A stretch of 64,000 nucleotides of DNA from Pediococcus acidilactici DSM 20284 (GTDB lineage: Bacteria > Bacillota > Bacilli > Lactobacillales > Lactobacillaceae), in NCBI RefSeq assembly GCF_000146325.1, contig NZ_GL397067.1:850919-914918 (forward strand), given 5' to 3'. Position 1 is the stretch's first letter. The number at the start of each line of letters is the position of its first letter. The notes under the pieces were generated by a model. That model had not been told where the DNA came from. It was given only the letters and a program-made list of their open reading frames with translations, and made no database searches. A program made the position numbers and the translations under genes. This document shows, in pieces, positions 1 through 9,700 of this stretch.

Positions 1-317
1 CGTGTAAGTAAACCAGCCTTCTTCAAAGGTGCACGGAAATCAGGATCAACATCCAAAAGAGCACGAGCAATACCATGACGGATTGCGCCAGCTTGTCCGG
101 AGAATCCACCACCATTAACGTTAGCAATAACGTCATAGTTGCCGTTTGTTTCAGTTACGCCGAATGGTTGGATAACTACTTGACGTAAGTTTGCAAATGG
201 AATGTATTCTTCGATTGGACGATCGTTTACAGTGATTTTACCGGTTCCCGGTACAAGACGTACACGAGCAACGGAGTTTTTACGACGGCCAGTGCCGCGA
301 TATTGTGCTTCAGCCAA
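1..317 (-). CDS. rpsI: 30S ribosomal protein S9 (partial, 3' end outside window)
   Basis: Small-subunit protein S9, whose C-terminal tail contacts P-site tRNA in other bacteria. About 105 N-terminal residues are visible ([19 protein letters not shown], then the glycine-rich [22 protein letters not shown] segment); the basic tail lies beyond the window edge. The start is a TTG at 317, placed 9 nt after GGAGG (327-331). An ATG at 324 is out of frame. It follows rplM by 14 nt, the usual rplM-rpsI pair, and shares its leader and promoter. Confidence 0.97.
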   Translation of the reverse strand, partial: MAEAQYRGTGRRKNSVARVRLVPGTGKITVNDRPIEEYIPFANLRQVVIQPFGVTETNGNYDVIANVNGGGFSGQAGAIRHGIARALLDVDPDFRAPLKKAGLLT

Positions 318-331
318 AATTCATTTCCTCC

Positions 332-775
332 TTAAATTAAGTTCGTGATGTCAAGCTTTTCTGGGTTTTGAGCTTGATGTTTATGATCTGTACCAGCATA
401 AACATGCAACTTCAAACCAAGCTTACGACCTAGTGAGTTGTGTGGAAGCATACCCTTAACTGATGTTTCAATCAAGCGTTCAGGAGTCTTTTCACGCATT
501 TCACCTGCAGTCTTCATCTTCAAACCACCTGGATGCAATGTGTGGTGGTAGTAGATCTTGTCTGTCGCCTTGTGACCAGTCAACTTAACCTTGTTTGCAT
601 TAATAACGATAACGAAGTCACCAGTATCCACATTAGGAGTGTATGTTGGTTTGTTCTTACCACGTAAAATAGATGCAACAACTGTTGAAAGACGTCCCAA
701 AGGAACATCGGTCGCATCAACGACATACCATTTACGTTCTACTTCACCTGGTTTAGCCATATATGTTGTACGCAC
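332..775 (-). CDS. rplM: 50S ribosomal protein L13
   Basis: L13, 147 aa, an early-assembly protein of the large subunit. The product begins [30 protein letters not shown] and contains the family block [30 protein letters not shown] place the start at a GTG (775), 8 nt after GGAGG; this gives the usual 147-aa length, whereas an upstream in-frame start would sit inside the ribosome-binding site. It is the first gene of the rplM-rpsI pair. It has its own promoter and structured leader downstream of truA, so it can be expressed independently of the ecf-truA genes. Confidence 0.97.
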   Translation of the reverse strand: MRTTYMAKPGEVERKWYVVDATDVPLGRLSTVVASILRGKNKPTYTPNVDTGDFVIVINANKVKLTGHKATDKIYYHHTLHPGGLKMKTAGEMREKTPERLIETSVKGMLPHNSLGRKLGLKLHVYAGTDHKHQAQNPEKLDITNLI

Positions 776-892
776 TTGAATTTCCTCCAATTTCTGTTTT
801 GTTTAACTCAACTATAATAAGTTTCCGGGGCTTATTTTGTGGAGGTAAACAATACCAACTTCCATTATATTGACAGTCCCGGTTAAAGTCAA
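776..892 (-). promoter_or_regulatory. rplM-rpsI promoter and L13-type leader
   Basis: The minus strand carries a -35 TTGACT (887-892), a 17-bp spacer and a perfect -10 TATAAT (864-869). About 80 nt of untranslated leader follow before the rplM ribosome-binding site. The leader contains a hairpin AATAAG/CTTATT (816-836) around a CCCCGG-containing loop. Firmicutes often carry an L13-binding autoregulatory leader at this position. I infer that function from position and structure only. Confidence 0.7.
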
Positions 893-900
893 TCAAAAAT

Positions 901-1647
901 CTAATAATCGACTTCTTTTAAATATAACCCACTTGCTGGGGCAGTTCCCCGGGCTTGATTGCGATCCTTGACCGCCAAAAGCCGCGGGATATCATCCACC
1001 GGCCGCCGTTTACTACCAATTTCAACTAAAACGGCCACCATGATTCGCACCATGTTATATAAAAAACCATTGCCATAAAATTCAAAAATAATTTCGTTTT
1101 GGGCTTCATCCTTCCAAGCCTTGGCCTCGTAAATGGTCCGCACGTGATTTTTGGCCGTGCTTCCGGAAGCCACAAAACTAGAAAAGTCGTGGGTGCCCTC
1201 TAAATCTTTAATTGCTTGTTGAATCAATTCAATGCTAATCGGAAATTTCCAATGTCCGGTGTAATTGCGTTTAAACGGGTCAACAAATTCCCCTAACGCC
1301 ATCCGGTACTGATATCGTTTGCCATGGGTGGTAAAGCGTGCGTGAAAGTCTTCGTCCACGATCTCCACCTTTTTTACCTGCGTATCTAACGGTAAAATAC
1401 TGTTCAACGCGTGCAACATGTTATTGGCCGTCATTTCAATTGGCAGATCAAAATGCACTACCTGACCGAAGGCGTGGACTCCGGCGTCCGTTCGACCAGA
1501 ACCGAAAATTGGAATTTCAGGTTGGGGGTTCTTTGCAATTTTATTCACCGCGCGTTTTAAAACTCCCTCAACCGTTCGTTGGTTAGGCTGCGCTTGAAAG
1601 CCCGCAAAGTTAGTTCCATCGTAAGCCATTGTAATCTTATAACGCAT
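901..1647 (-). CDS. truA: tRNA pseudouridine(38-40) synthase TruA
   Basis: Converts U38, U39 and U40 of the anticodon stem-loop of many tRNAs to pseudouridine. The 248-aa protein has the TruA start ([27 protein letters not shown]) and the catalytic motif [11 protein letters not shown], with the nucleophilic Asp at about residue 54. The C-terminal [15 protein letters not shown] block is also typical. The gene starts 7 nt after ecfT ends, with GAGG upstream of the ATG. The ecf-truA arrangement is standard in lactobacilli and reflects cotranscription rather than a shared function. Confidence 0.97.
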   Translation of the reverse strand: MRYKITMAYDGTNFAGFQAQPNQRTVEGVLKRAVNKIAKNPQPEIPIFGSGRTDAGVHAFGQVVHFDLPIEMTANNMLHALNSILPLDTQVKKVEIVDEDFHARFTTHGKRYQYRMALGEFVDPFKRNYTGHWKFPISIELIQQAIKDLEGTHDFSSFVASGSTAKNHVRTIYEAKAWKDEAQNEIIFEFYGNGFLYNMVRIMVAVLVEIGSKRRPVDDIPRLLAVKDRNQARGTAPASGLYLKEVDY

Positions 1648-1654
1648 GTCAACC

Positions 1655-2449
1655 TCATCTTCTAAGGGCGATAATCACTACTGCTGCAAGCAGCATCGTT
1701 ACCGTCCCGATAATATCATTTTTTGTATAATTTAAAACCCGATACTTACTGCGCCCTTCTCCACCTTGGTAACCGCGCGATTCCATCGCCGTAGCGAGCT
1801 CCTCAGCGCGACTAAAGGCACTTTCAAACAGTGGAATGAGGATGGCTACGAGCTTCTTTAAACGCACCAAAATCGACCCAGAGCTAAAATCAGCCCCCCG
1901 GGACCGTTGTGCATTTAAAATCTTTTCCGTCTCGTCGATTAATGTTGGCACAAACCGCAAAGCAATCGACAGCATTAACGCCATTTCGTAAACTGGGAAG
2001 TGCACTTTCTTTAGCGGCATAAAAATGGCTTCAATCGCTCCCGAAATTTCCAAGGGAGAAGTTGTCAGTGTAAGTACGGTAGAAACTAGAATAATTAAAA
2101 TAAACCTTATCGCAATGTACACGGCATTTAAAAGTCCGTTGCTGGTTATGGACAGAATTCCCCAATGCCAGTAGACGTGACCCCCGACACCAAAGAACAC
2201 CTGGATAATCATCGTCAGTAAAATGACCCCAATTAACGGCTTTACCCCGTCCCAAAAGAAACGTGGACCAATTGCCGACGCTGCGATAATCACCATTGCT
2301 AAAACAAAGCTTGCTAGGTAAGCTGCCCAACTATTGGCAAGAAATACGGCGACAATGTATACCAAACTTAAAATTAGCTTAGCGCGCGGATCCATTCGAT
2401 GGATAAAAGAATGACCGGGAATGTACCGCCCAAATAAAATCTTATTCAC
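1655..2449 (-). CDS. ecfT: ECF transporter transmembrane component EcfT
   Basis: The scaffold subunit of the group II energy-coupling-factor transporter. It links the ATPases EcfA1 and EcfA2 to interchangeable vitamin-binding S components. The 264-aa protein has several hydrophobic segments and the two coupling-helix motifs ending in Ser-Arg-Gly (about residues 183-185 and 224-226) that dock onto the ATPases. I choose the GTG at 2449, which gives [22 protein letters not shown] and overlaps the end of ecfA2 by 8 nt, indicating translational coupling. FolT encoded at 52.2 kb is a likely client S component. Confidence 0.95.
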   Translation of the reverse strand: MNKILFGRYIPGHSFIHRMDPRAKLILSLVYIVAVFLANSWAAYLASFVLAMVIIAASAIGPRFFWDGVKPLIGVILLTMIIQVFFGVGGHVYWHWGILSITSNGLLNAVYIAIRFILIILVSTVLTLTTSPLEISGAIEAIFMPLKKVHFPVYEMALMLSIALRFVPTLIDETEKILNAQRSRGADFSSGSILVRLKKLVAILIPLFESAFSRAEELATAMESRGYQGGEGRSKYRVLNYTKNDIIGTVTMLLAAVVIIALRR

Positions 2450-3305
2450 GTGCACGACCCCCGTTCTGCTTAAGCTGTTCAATTAGTTCGCCCATTTGCA
2501 GCGGAACTGGGTCGAAGTGGAATCCACGTTGCATTAACCGTTGGGCAAACTCCGTAACCTGGGGCAGCCCTAACTGGTGTTCTAATAACCACTCTGGAGC
2601 GCTGAAAACGGCTCGGGGACTCCCCACCTTAATAATTTGTCCGTCATCCATTACCACAACCTGATCGGCATAGTTGGCAACGTCATCCATCTGGTGGGTC
2701 ACTAACAGGATTGTTAAGTGCTCTTGTTCATGTAATTCCGCAAAAAGCTCCATCATTTCGGTCCGTCCCTGCGGATCCAGACCTGCCGTGGGCTCGTCCA
2801 AAATTAAGATTGCCGGGTTGGTTGCTAAAATTCCGGCAATTGCCACCCGACGCATTTGCCCACCCGATAATTCAAAAGGTGATTTTTGCCAAGTGTTTTC
2901 GGGCATGTGTACCTTTGCAAGTGCCTGCTGAGCTCGTTGAGTCGCTTCCGCGTCACTTAAACCAAAATTTAGCGGACCGAATTTAACGTCGTCCAACACG
3001 GTTTCCGCAAATAACTGACTTTCAGGAAATTGAAAAACAATTCCCACGTGCTGCCTTAGAGCCACCAGTGCCTTATTTTTTGTGGTTGCATCAATTACTT
3101 GATTATCAACCTCGACCGTCCCCGTCGTGGGCTTCAATAGACCATTAACGTGCTGAATCAGCGTCGACTTTCCACTACCAGTGTGGCCAATGATTGCGGT
3201 ATACGAGCCAGTAGGAATTGTTAAATCAACGTCCCTTAACGTCAGGTTTTCAAAAGGAGTATGGGCTTGGTAAACGTAGCTTACTGATTTGAACTTAATT
3301 GACAT
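2442..3305 (-). CDS. ecfA2: ECF transporter ATP-binding protein EcfA2
   Basis: The second ABC ATPase of the ECF module, 287 aa. Walker A is GHTGSGKST (about 40-48), the signature is LSGGQMRR, Walker B plus D-loop is LILDEPTAGLD, and the switch His is in LLVTHQMDD. Two ATGs lie close together; the second (3305) is 7 nt from GGAGG and gives MSIKFKSVSYVYQ, so I use it. The gene overlaps ecfA1 upstream and ecfT downstream, as expected for subunits made in fixed ratio. Confidence 0.96.
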   Translation of the reverse strand: MSIKFKSVSYVYQAHTPFENLTLRDVDLTIPTGSYTAIIGHTGSGKSTLIQHVNGLLKPTTGTVEVDNQVIDATTKNKALVALRQHVGIVFQFPESQLFAETVLDDVKFGPLNFGLSDAEATQRAQQALAKVHMPENTWQKSPFELSGGQMRRVAIAGILATNPAILILDEPTAGLDPQGRTEMMELFAELHEQEHLTILLVTHQMDDVANYADQVVVMDDGQIIKVGSPRAVFSAPEWLLEHQLGLPQVTEFAQRLMQRGFHFDPVPLQMGELIEQLKQNGGRARE

Positions 3306-4123
3306 ACCCATTCCTCCAATTCAGCTTCGTTCATTTTTAATGCTGGTGGCACGTTGAATCCATGGGCCACGAGTTCGTCATAGAGCTGACCGCTAAAGGG
3401 CTTTTCTAGCCCAGTCTGCTCTAAAAGCTGGTTGTCCGCAAAAACCGCTTGAGGGGTACCCGTGGTGACTACTTTACCGTCATTTAATACAATTACCTGA
3501 TCGGCTAGCATTGCTTCGCTAACGTCATGGGTAATTGAAAGAACGGTTAAATCTTGTTGTTGGTGCACTTGGTTGATTAGTTGAATAATTTCCGTGCGTC
3601 CCTGTGGATCAAGCATGCTGGTGGCCTCGTCCAAAATCATAATTTCCGGTTTAGCCGCCAACACTCCGGCAATCGCCACCCGCTGTTTTTGCCCACCAGA
3701 CAACTGGTCGGGTTGCCGGGACTTAAAGTCACTCATTCGCACCTGAGTAAGCACCTGCTCAACAATCTGGTGCATCTCCGCAGTAGGAATTCCTAAGTTT
3801 TCCAGTCCAAAGGCCACGTCATCTTCCACCGTGGCGCCAACAAACTGATTGTCTGGATTCTGAAAAATCATGCCAATCTTTTTTCTGACGTCCCATACCG
3901 TATCCTCACTAAGGGGAATTCCGGCTACCGTGACCGTGCCTTCCCGAAACGTCATCAATCCGTCAATTGTGCGTGCTAAGGTGCTTTTACCGCTCCCGTT
4001 ATGTCCAACAATTGCCGTCCAGGTTCCCTTTTGAATAGCGACCGAGACATCATCCAGTGCTTTTTTATCACCATTATTAGCGTATTTATACGTAAGATGC
4101 TTTACTTCAATAATGTTTTCCAC
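3281..4123 (-). CDS. ecfA1: ECF transporter ATP-binding protein EcfA1
   Basis: The first ABC ATPase of the ECF module, 280 aa. Walker A is GHNGSGKST, the signature is LSGGQKQR, Walker B is IMILDEATSMLD, and the switch His is in SITHDVSEA. I use the GTG at 4123 (MENIIEVKHLTYKYANNG), with GGGAG 9 nt upstream; longer in-frame extensions run into the terminator structure upstream. The 3' end overlaps ecfA2 by 25 nt. It is the first gene after the large rplQ-ecfA1 stem-loop, so its transcription depends on readthrough or on a promoter I could not define. Confidence 0.95.
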   Translation of the reverse strand: MENIIEVKHLTYKYANNGDKKALDDVSVAIQKGTWTAIVGHNGSGKSTLARTIDGLMTFREGTVTVAGIPLSEDTVWDVRKKIGMIFQNPDNQFVGATVEDDVAFGLENLGIPTAEMHQIVEQVLTQVRMSDFKSRQPDQLSGGQKQRVAIAGVLAAKPEIMILDEATSMLDPQGRTEIIQLINQVHQQQDLTVLSITHDVSEAMLADQVIVLNDGKVVTTGTPQAVFADNQLLEQTGLEKPFSGQLYDELVAHGFNVPPALKMNEAELEEWVCQLSSNQ

Positions 4124-4171
4124 AGTCCTACTCTCCCGATACAATATGGAACTAATTTTATCATTGTATAC

Positions 4172-4272
4172 AAAAAAAATCACTGAAGATAAAGGTAGCA
4201 AGTCCGTAAACTCGCCGTGGGCTAGACTCGGATTTCTCCAGCATCGTAACACCCTACCAATATCTTAGTGAT
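4172..4272 (-). terminator. Large stem-loop with U8 tract between rplQ and ecfA1
   Basis: On the minus strand ATCACT-AAGATA-GGTAG (4254-4272) pairs with CTACC-TATCTT-AGTGAT (4179-4197), about 17 bp with a small internal loop and one bulge. It is followed directly by eight T residues (4172-4179). About 55 nt sit inside the stem and can form a second hairpin (TCCG/CGGA and GCC/GGC pairs). This is most simply the terminator of the S10-spc-alpha superoperon. The unusually large structured apex, 48 nt before the ecfA1 start, could also act as a regulated attenuator. Confidence 0.8.
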
Positions 4273-4302
4273 AGATTTTGTTATTCTTATAATTGCTTAG
4301 AA

Positions 4303-4686
4303 TTAGTCAACTAATTCTAAGACAACCATTGGGGCACCGTCTCCGCGGCGTGGCATCGTTTTGTAGATACGAGTATATCCACCATTACGATCAGCATAAC
4401 GTGGAGCCAATTCAGCAAATAATTTTTGAAGTGCTGAAGAAACTTTAACATCTTCACCATCTTCTGTAACATCAGCAACGACGTTACGAACAAATGCTGC
4501 AGCTTGACGACGGGCATGTAAGTCGCCACGCTTACCCAATGTAATCATTTTTTCAGTTGTAGAACGTACTTCCTTAGCACGGGCTTCAGTTGTAACGATC
4601 TTTTCATTAACAATTAATTCTGTTGTAAGATCGCGAAGCAACGCTTTACGTTGGGAGCTTGTACGACCTAATTTACGATAACTCAT
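4303..4686 (-). CDS. rplQ: 50S ribosomal protein L17
   Basis: L17, 127 aa, located near the polypeptide exit in bacterial ribosomes. The product has the family start [25 protein letters not shown] and the end [24 protein letters not shown]. The ATG has AAGGAGGG 9 nt upstream. It is the last gene of the alpha cluster, 21 nt after rpoA, and precedes the large stem-loop at 4172-4272. Confidence 0.97.
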   Translation of the reverse strand: MSYRKLGRTSSQRKALLRDLTTELIVNEKIVTTEARAKEVRSTTEKMITLGKRGDLHARRQAAAFVRNVVADVTEDGEDVKVSSALQKLFAELAPRYADRNGGYTRIYKTMPRRGDGAPMVVLELVD

Positions 4687-4707
4687 CTATGGGAACCCTC
4701 CTTATGA

Positions 4708-5652
4708 TTAGTCTTCTGAACGGAAACTCAAGCCCAAAGCATTCAGTTTTTCTTGGATTTCAACAAGTGATTTACGTCCAAGGTTACGAACTTTCATCAT
4801 TTGAGCCTCAGTGCGATCAGTTAATTCTTGAACACTGTTAATACCTGCTCGTTTTAAGCAATTGTATGAGCGAACCGAAAGATCTAACTCTTCGATTGTC
4901 ATTTCAAGCATTTTTTCCTTGTGAGTTTCTTCTTTTTCCACCATAATTTCAGTCTCTTTAGCCTGGTCATTAAGGTTTACAAAGATAGCAAGGTGTTCAG
5001 TTAAAATTTTAGCAGATAAACTTGTTGCCTCACTAGGAGTGATCGAACCATCAGTCCAAATATCGAGCGTAAGTTTATCGTAGTCATCTCGTTGACCAAC
5101 ACGAGTTTTTTCAACTTGATAATTAACACGTTCAATTGGGGTATAAATAGAATCGATTGGCAATACGCCAATTGGCATATCCGCCTTTCGAGCCTTGTTT
5201 TCGTCCGCAGAAGTATATCCACGGCCAGTATCAGCAGTTAAAACGGCATGGAATGTCGTTCCTTCTGCAACAGTACAAATTGGTGAATCTGGATTGAGAA
5301 CCGTAACATCACCGTCTCCCATAATATCACCAGCAGTAACGTTGGCAGGTCCCACTACGTTGATATCTAACGTCTTTTCGTCATCAGATTCAATCTTTAA
5401 GGAAACCTTCTTTAGGTTCAAAATAATTTGTGTAACGTCTTCTACAACACCTTCAATAGTGGAGAATTCGTGTAACACGTTATCAATTTGAACACTGGTA
5501 ATCGCTGCTCCTGGAAGCGACGATAATAGGATTCGACGAAGTGAATTACCAAGCGTTGTACCATATCCCCGTTCTAAGGGTTCAATAACAAATCGGCCAT
5601 AATTGTCATTTTCGTCAATTTTATGAATTTTTGGCTTCTCAAATTCGATCAT
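4708..5652 (-). CDS. rpoA: DNA-directed RNA polymerase subunit alpha
   Basis: The alpha subunit, whose dimer nucleates RNA polymerase assembly and whose C-terminal domain binds UP elements and activators. It is 314 aa. The N-terminal domain starts [21 protein letters not shown] and holds [15 protein letters not shown]; the flexible linker is [13 protein letters not shown]; the C-terminal domain is [23 protein letters not shown]. The ATG at 5652 gives the family length; an in-frame TTG seven codons upstream overlaps the AAAGGGG ribosome-binding site. It lies between rpsK and rplQ, the canonical order. Confidence 0.98.
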   Translation of the reverse strand: MIEFEKPKIHKIDENDNYGRFVIEPLERGYGTTLGNSLRRILLSSLPGAAITSVQIDNVLHEFSTIEGVVEDVTQIILNLKKVSLKIESDDEKTLDINVVGPANVTAGDIMGDGDVTVLNPDSPICTVAEGTTFHAVLTADTGRGYTSADENKARKADMPIGVLPIDSIYTPIERVNYQVEKTRVGQRDDYDKLTLDIWTDGSITPSEATSLSAKILTEHLAIFVNLNDQAKETEIMVEKEETHKEKMLEMTIEELDLSVRSYNCLKRAGINSVQELTDRTEAQMMKVRNLGRKSLVEIQEKLNALGLSFRSED

Positions 5653-5735
5653 TCTAATTTTTACCCCTTTCAAAACGCAGTCTGCATTTCGACTTTGAAT
5701 GCATTATAAAGTTTGCCCTCAAACAGAACCGAACT

Positions 5736-6125
5736 CTATACACGACGGCGCTTTGGAGGACGAGATCCGTTATGAGGAACTGGTGTAACATCACGAATTG
5801 CGCTTACTTCAAGCCCAGTTGCTTGGAGAGCACGAATTGCAGCTTCACGACCAGAACCAGGTCCTTTAACAGCAACTTCAACATTCTTCATACCATGTTC
5901 CATAGCAGCCTTTGCAGCAGCTTCTGAAGCCATTTGAGCAGCAAATGGAGTCGACTTACGACTACCCTTGAAACCAAGTGCACCAGCAGATGACCAAGCA
6001 ACTGCGTTACCTTGAGGGTCTGTAATCATAACCAGAGTATTGTTGAATGTTGAATGGATATGAGCTACTCCAGATTCAATATTCTTTTTTACTCGACGCT
6101 TACGAGTATTTCTTTTCGTTGCCAT
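5736..6125 (-). CDS. rpsK: 30S ribosomal protein S11
   Basis: S11, 129 aa, a platform protein near the 30S E site. Typical features are the basic N terminus ([15 protein letters not shown]), [18 protein letters not shown], the glycine-rich [15 protein letters not shown], and the C-terminal [17 protein letters not shown]. It lies between rpsM (20 nt upstream) and rpoA. The 83-nt gap to rpoA is the longest inside the alpha cluster; I see no clear promoter or terminator in it. Confidence 0.97.
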   Translation of the reverse strand: MATKRNTRKRRVKKNIESGVAHIHSTFNNTLVMITDPQGNAVAWSSAGALGFKGSRKSTPFAAQMASEAAAKAAMEHGMKNVEVAVKGPGSGREAAIRALQATGLEVSAIRDVTPVPHNGSRPPKRRRV

Positions 6126-6145
6126 AAATGTTTAGCCTCCTTTAA

Positions 6146-6511
6146 TTATTTTTTTCTACCTGCGATAGAAACTTTCTTACCTTTACGTGTCCGAGCGTTA
6201 TTCTTCGTGTGTTGTCCACGAACTGGCAAACCACGACGATGACGCATACCACGGTATGAACCGATTTCTTGGAGACGTTTGATATTGAGACTAACTGTAC
6301 GACGAAGATCACCTTCAACAAGATACTTGTCTACTTCTGCACGAATCTTGTCTTCTTGATCTGCTGTTAAATCGCGAACGCGAACATCTTCAGAAACATC
6401 TGCGTCCTTTAAGATTTTTTGAGCGGTAGTGTTACCAATACCGTAAATATATGTCAAACCGATGACAATACGCTTGTCACGTGGTAAATCAACACCTGCA
6501 ATACGGGCCAT
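6146..6511 (-). CDS. rpsM: 30S ribosomal protein S13
   Basis: S13, 121 aa, in the 30S head, where it bridges to the large subunit and touches P-site tRNA. It starts [26 protein letters not shown] with the helix-hairpin-helix region, and ends in the basic [21 protein letters not shown] tail. Its place after rpmJ and before rpsK is the normal alpha-cluster order. Confidence 0.97.
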   Translation of the reverse strand: MARIAGVDLPRDKRIVIGLTYIYGIGNTTAQKILKDADVSEDVRVRDLTADQEDKIRAEVDKYLVEGDLRRTVSLNIKRLQEIGSYRGMRHRRGLPVRGQHTKNNARTRKGKKVSIAGRKK

Positions 6512-6536
6512 TAAATTTCACCTCCAAGTATAATAA

Positions 6537-6656
6537 TTATTTTCCTTGACGCTGTTTGTGCTTAGGATTTGCTGAGCAAATTACCATAACGCGTCCTTTA
6601 CGTTTAATGATCTTGCAATGTTCACACATTGGCTTAACTGATGGACGTACCTTCAT
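6537..6656 (-). CDS. rpmJ: 50S ribosomal protein L36, zinc-binding type
   Basis: L36, 39 aa, the smallest large-subunit protein. Translation gives [20 protein letters not shown], continuing to the stop at 6537. Four metal ligands are present (Cys11, Cys14, Cys27, His33), so this is the zinc-containing form rather than the zinc-free paralogue some bacteria use under zinc starvation. It sits between infA and rpsM with AGGAGG before the ATG. It is too short for a long-ORF search but fully intact. Confidence 0.97.
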   Translation of the reverse strand: MKVRPSVKPMCEHCKIIKRKGRVMVICSANPKHKQRQGK

Positions 6657-6683
6657 GAATAAATCCTCCTAAACGAATAAAAC

Positions 6684-6902
6684 TTATTTGAAACGATAGG
6701 TAATGCGACCCTTGGTAAGATCGTACGGCGACATCTCAACCGTAACCCGATCTCCAGGTAGAATCTTGATGTAATGCATCCGAATCTTACCCGAAACGTG
6801 GGCAAGAATTTCATGACCATTTTCAAGCTCTACTTTAAACATCGCATTAGGCATAGTTTCTTTGACTTTGCCCTCAATTTCAATGACATTATCTTTAGCC
6901 AC
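6684..6902 (-). CDS. infA: Translation initiation factor IF-1
   Basis: IF-1, 72 aa, an S1/OB-fold protein that occupies the 30S A site during initiation. The sequence [72 protein letters not shown] is complete when read across 6902-6684. The start is GTG, about 9 nt after GGAGG. It lies between adk and rpmJ, as in other Firmicutes. A terminator-like hairpin lies 40-70 nt upstream. Confidence 0.97.
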   Translation of the reverse strand: MAKDNVIEIEGKVKETMPNAMFKVELENGHEILAHVSGKIRMHYIKILPGDRVTVEMSPYDLTKGRITYRFK

Positions 6903-6945
6903 TAAATTTGTGCCTCCTAATTAACTTTTCTAACAGTAAAAACCA

Positions 6946-6978
6946 ACAAAAAGCTTCAAAATATGTATTCCGAAGCTA
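6946..6978 (-). terminator. Terminator-like hairpin between adk and infA
   Basis: On the minus strand AGCTTC (6972-6977) pairs with GAAGCT (6952-6957) around a 14-nt loop, followed by TTTTTG. The stem is only 6 bp and the T run is short, so it is probably a weak or partial terminator that lowers readthrough from secY-adk into infA-rplQ. I see no strong promoter in the remaining gap. Confidence 0.5.
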
Positions 6979-7054
6979 AACCTGAATCAGCTTACCATAC
7001 GAAAAAACTATTTGCAAACAATGAACGTTATCTATAGTACCAACAAGCACGAAA

Positions 7055-7714
7055 TTAGAGAGCCTCTAATACTTTTTTGACTTCAGAATAAACATCGTTG
7101 ATATCCTGATCGCCATTAATATTGTAAAGGAGATGCTTTTCTTCATAGTAATCAATCAAAGGCGCGTTAAGTTTTGTGTTAACGGCAATTCGATTTTTTA
7201 CCGTTTCTGGCTTGTCGTCCTCACGTTGATAGAATTCATGATGTCCGCAAACATCACAAGTTCCTTCAACCTTTGGTGGATTGTAGAGCTTATGATAAGT
7301 AGCTCCACAATTCTTACAAATAAATCTGCCAGATAGTCTTTCAACCAAGACTTCAGGTTCAACATGAATGTTGATCACTGCCGTCAATGGTTTATTTAAG
7401 CGAGATGTCATTTCGTCTAACGCCTTAGCTTGTTCGAGGTTTCGAGGGAAACCATCAAGCATAAAACCATCATTGACATCGTCCATTGCTAGACGATCTT
7501 CGACAATCCCGTTAGTTACACTATCGGGAACTAGTTCACCCTTATCGATGAACTTTTTAGCTTCAATCCCCATCTTGGTTTCATTTTTCATTGCTTCACG
7601 GAAAATGTCACCGGTGGAGATGTGCGGAATTTTAAAATCCTCAATAATCTTTTGAGCTTGGGTACCTTTACCAGCACCAGGCAAACCCATCAAAACGAGG
7701 TTTAATTTAGTCAT
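7055..7714 (-). CDS. adk: Adenylate kinase
   Basis: Catalyses ATP + AMP <-> 2 ADP, setting the adenylate energy charge. The 219-aa enzyme has the P-loop GLPGAGKGT (about 10-18), the AMP-site motif DGFPRN (about 87-92) and the long LID domain. The LID carries four cysteines (133, 136, 153, 156) in CKNC and CDVC pairs, the zinc-binding LID found in Gram-positive enzymes. It is 31 nt downstream of secY in the usual secY-adk-infA order. Confidence 0.98.
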   Translation of the reverse strand: MTKLNLVLMGLPGAGKGTQAQKIIEDFKIPHISTGDIFREAMKNETKMGIEAKKFIDKGELVPDSVTNGIVEDRLAMDDVNDGFMLDGFPRNLEQAKALDEMTSRLNKPLTAVINIHVEPEVLVERLSGRFICKNCGATYHKLYNPPKVEGTCDVCGHHEFYQREDDKPETVKNRIAVNTKLNAPLIDYYEEKHLLYNINGDQDINDVYSEVKKVLEAL

Positions 7715-7745
7715 TAGTAATTCTCCTTCATTGCTAAACGACGAA

Positions 7746-9044
7746 TTAGTTACGAATAAACCCGATGTATTCTCGTTTCATCATTAGACCTTCAAGTTGG
7801 TCAAACAACTGAATTGCAACTCCGACCACGATTAGTAAGCTTGTTCCACCCAATCCAATCGATTCATCTAAACCAAAGATGTTAGATGCAAGTAACGGAA
7901 TTAACGCAACTAAACCTAAGAAAAGTGCTCCGACTACGCTCAACCGAATCAAAAGACTCGAAACGTAGCTTTGCGTTTTCTTCCCAGGCCAAACACCTGG
8001 GATGTAACTGCCTTGCTTTTGTAAATTCTCCGCTAATTTTTCGGGATTAACCTGAACAAATGCGTAGAAGAACGTGAACAAGACGATTAACACGGTGTAT
8101 AAGATTGCGCCATCCGTGGTTTGCATATTAAACACGTTGGTCAAGATATTGTACCAATCATCTTCTGAATGAGATGAAGCAAACGCCATTAAGATGGTCT
8201 GGGGAGTTGAAATAAACGAACTAGCAAAAATTACCGGAATAACTCCCGCAACGTTAACTTTTAATGGTAAGTAACTGCTGTCAGATGCGCCCGAAGCCCG
8301 GCGTGTATATTGGATTGGAATTTTACGGCTTGCTTGTTGTACCCAAGTTACGAAAATAACAATGGCTAAAACAGCAAGTAAAATTAATCCAACATACAAG
8401 AAGCTTTGGCCCCACTGACTTTTCGGCGTATTAACAAACTGTTCAGTATAAATTTGTTGAATTCCAGTTGGTGTCCGGGCAATGATCCCTGCGAAGATGA
8501 TCATTGAAACCCCTTGACCAATACCCCGTTCTGTAATCATATCTCCTAACCAAGTTGTTAACATCGTTCCCGCTGTTAAAATCAACCCGATGGTTAAGAA
8601 GGTGTGTACATTTGGTGTTTCAACTAAATTCATTTGACTCAAGTAGTTAAAACCAGCAGTGATTCCGATTGATTGCGCAAAAGCAAGGACGATTGTTAAC
8701 CACCGGGTTGCTTGATTAAGCTTCCGACGACCAACCTCACCTTGCTTACTCCATTCCACAAATTTTGGAACAATGTCCATTTGTAACAATTGAACAATAA
8801 TTTGTGCCGTAATGTATGGAGAAACTCCCATTGCGAAAATGGAGTAGTTTGTCAATCCGCCACCACTAAAGGTATTAAGAATTCCAACTAATCCCGAAGA
8901 GGAAATGCTTTGCAAAGCATGCGCATTAACTCCCGGAACGGTGATGTATGATCCTAACCGAAATACAATCAAAATACCAAGTGTGAAGAATATCTTATGA
9001 CGGATATCCTTCACTTTTAAAGCATTGATGACGGTCGAAAACAT
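7746..9044 (-). CDS. secY: Preprotein translocase subunit SecY
   Basis: The channel-forming subunit of the Sec translocon in the cytoplasmic membrane. The 432-aa protein has about ten hydrophobic segments, starts [39 protein letters not shown], and holds the conserved [18 protein letters not shown] region and the cytosolic loop [17 protein letters not shown] that contacts SecA. It overlaps the last base of rplO, indicating coupled translation. It would export the LPxTG-type surface protein encoded at 59.7-61.6 kb. Confidence 0.98.
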   Translation of the reverse strand: MFSTVINALKVKDIRHKIFFTLGILIVFRLGSYITVPGVNAHALQSISSSGLVGILNTFSGGGLTNYSIFAMGVSPYITAQIIVQLLQMDIVPKFVEWSKQGEVGRRKLNQATRWLTIVLAFAQSIGITAGFNYLSQMNLVETPNVHTFLTIGLILTAGTMLTTWLGDMITERGIGQGVSMIIFAGIIARTPTGIQQIYTEQFVNTPKSQWGQSFLYVGLILLAVLAIVIFVTWVQQASRKIPIQYTRRASGASDSSYLPLKVNVAGVIPVIFASSFISTPQTILMAFASSHSEDDWYNILTNVFNMQTTDGAILYTVLIVLFTFFYAFVQVNPEKLAENLQKQGSYIPGVWPGKKTQSYVSSLLIRLSVVGALFLGLVALIPLLASNIFGLDESIGLGGTSLLIVVGVAIQLFDQLEGLMMKREYIGFIRN

Positions 9045-9478
9045 TAAATCACCTCGGTCTTACCACCAGCAGCTTCGATTGCCTTTACAGCACTCGCAGA
9101 GAATTTTTGAGCTTTAACAGTGAATTTCTTTGAAACTTCACCATTACCGAGAATTTTAACACCGCTAAGTTGTTTCTTGATGATACCAGCCTTAAGCAAT
9201 GCTTCAGGTGTAATTTCAGCACCTTCGTCAAATACGTTAAGTGCATCAAGATTAACAATTGCATATTCTTTGCGGTTAATGTTTGTAAAACCACGTTTTG
9301 GAATCCGACGGTAAAGAGGCATTTGGCCACCTTCAAAACCTAAACGAACTTTTCCACGTGCCTTTTGTCCCTTTTGACCACGACCAGCTGTCTTACCGTT
9401 ACCGCTTGAATCACCACGGCCGATCCGTTTGCGGCTAGTCCGTGAGCCTTCGCTAGGCTTTAATTCATTCAACTTCAT
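9044..9478 (-). CDS. rplO: 50S ribosomal protein L15
   Basis: L15, 144 aa, a late-assembly protein of the large subunit. The product starts [22 protein letters not shown] and carries the glycine- and basic-rich extension [41 protein letters not shown]. It ends one base inside the secY start. It is preceded by rpmD, the standard spc-cluster order. Confidence 0.97.
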   Translation of the reverse strand: MKLNELKPSEGSRTSRKRIGRGDSSGNGKTAGRGQKGQKARGKVRLGFEGGQMPLYRRIPKRGFTNINRKEYAIVNLDALNVFDEGAEITPEALLKAGIIKKQLSGVKILGNGEVSKKFTVKAQKFSASAVKAIEAAGGKTEVI

Positions 9479-9504
9479 GCAAGGAAACCTCCAATCTTAC
9501 AATA

Positions 9505-9687
9505 TTATTTTACTTCTTCGACTTCGATTAAGTGTGCAATGTGGAAAATTGCTCCACGAGTTGCCTCATTGTTAGGTAGGACAACCGAACTGTTAACCCG
9601 GCCAAGACCTAATTCCTTAACAATTTTTCTTTGTTTAGGGAGGCGATGTGCGGCACTTTTAATTAATGTAACTTTTAATTGTGACAT
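9505..9687 (-). CDS. rpmD: 50S ribosomal protein L30
   Basis: L30, 60 aa, the short bacterial form. The sequence [60 protein letters not shown], read across 9687-9505, is complete and has the usual GLGRVNSSV turn. It lies 13 nt after rpsE, with an AGGA-type ribosome-binding site before the ATG. Confidence 0.96.
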   Translation of the reverse strand: MSQLKVTLIKSAAHRLPKQRKIVKELGLGRVNSSVVLPNNEATRGAIFHIAHLIEVEEVK

Positions 9688-9700
9688 CAGAATATCCTCC

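Noticed and set aside
6903-7054. Search for a separate infA promoter after adk
   Set aside because: Candidate hexamers have wrong spacing; only the weak hairpin could be supported.
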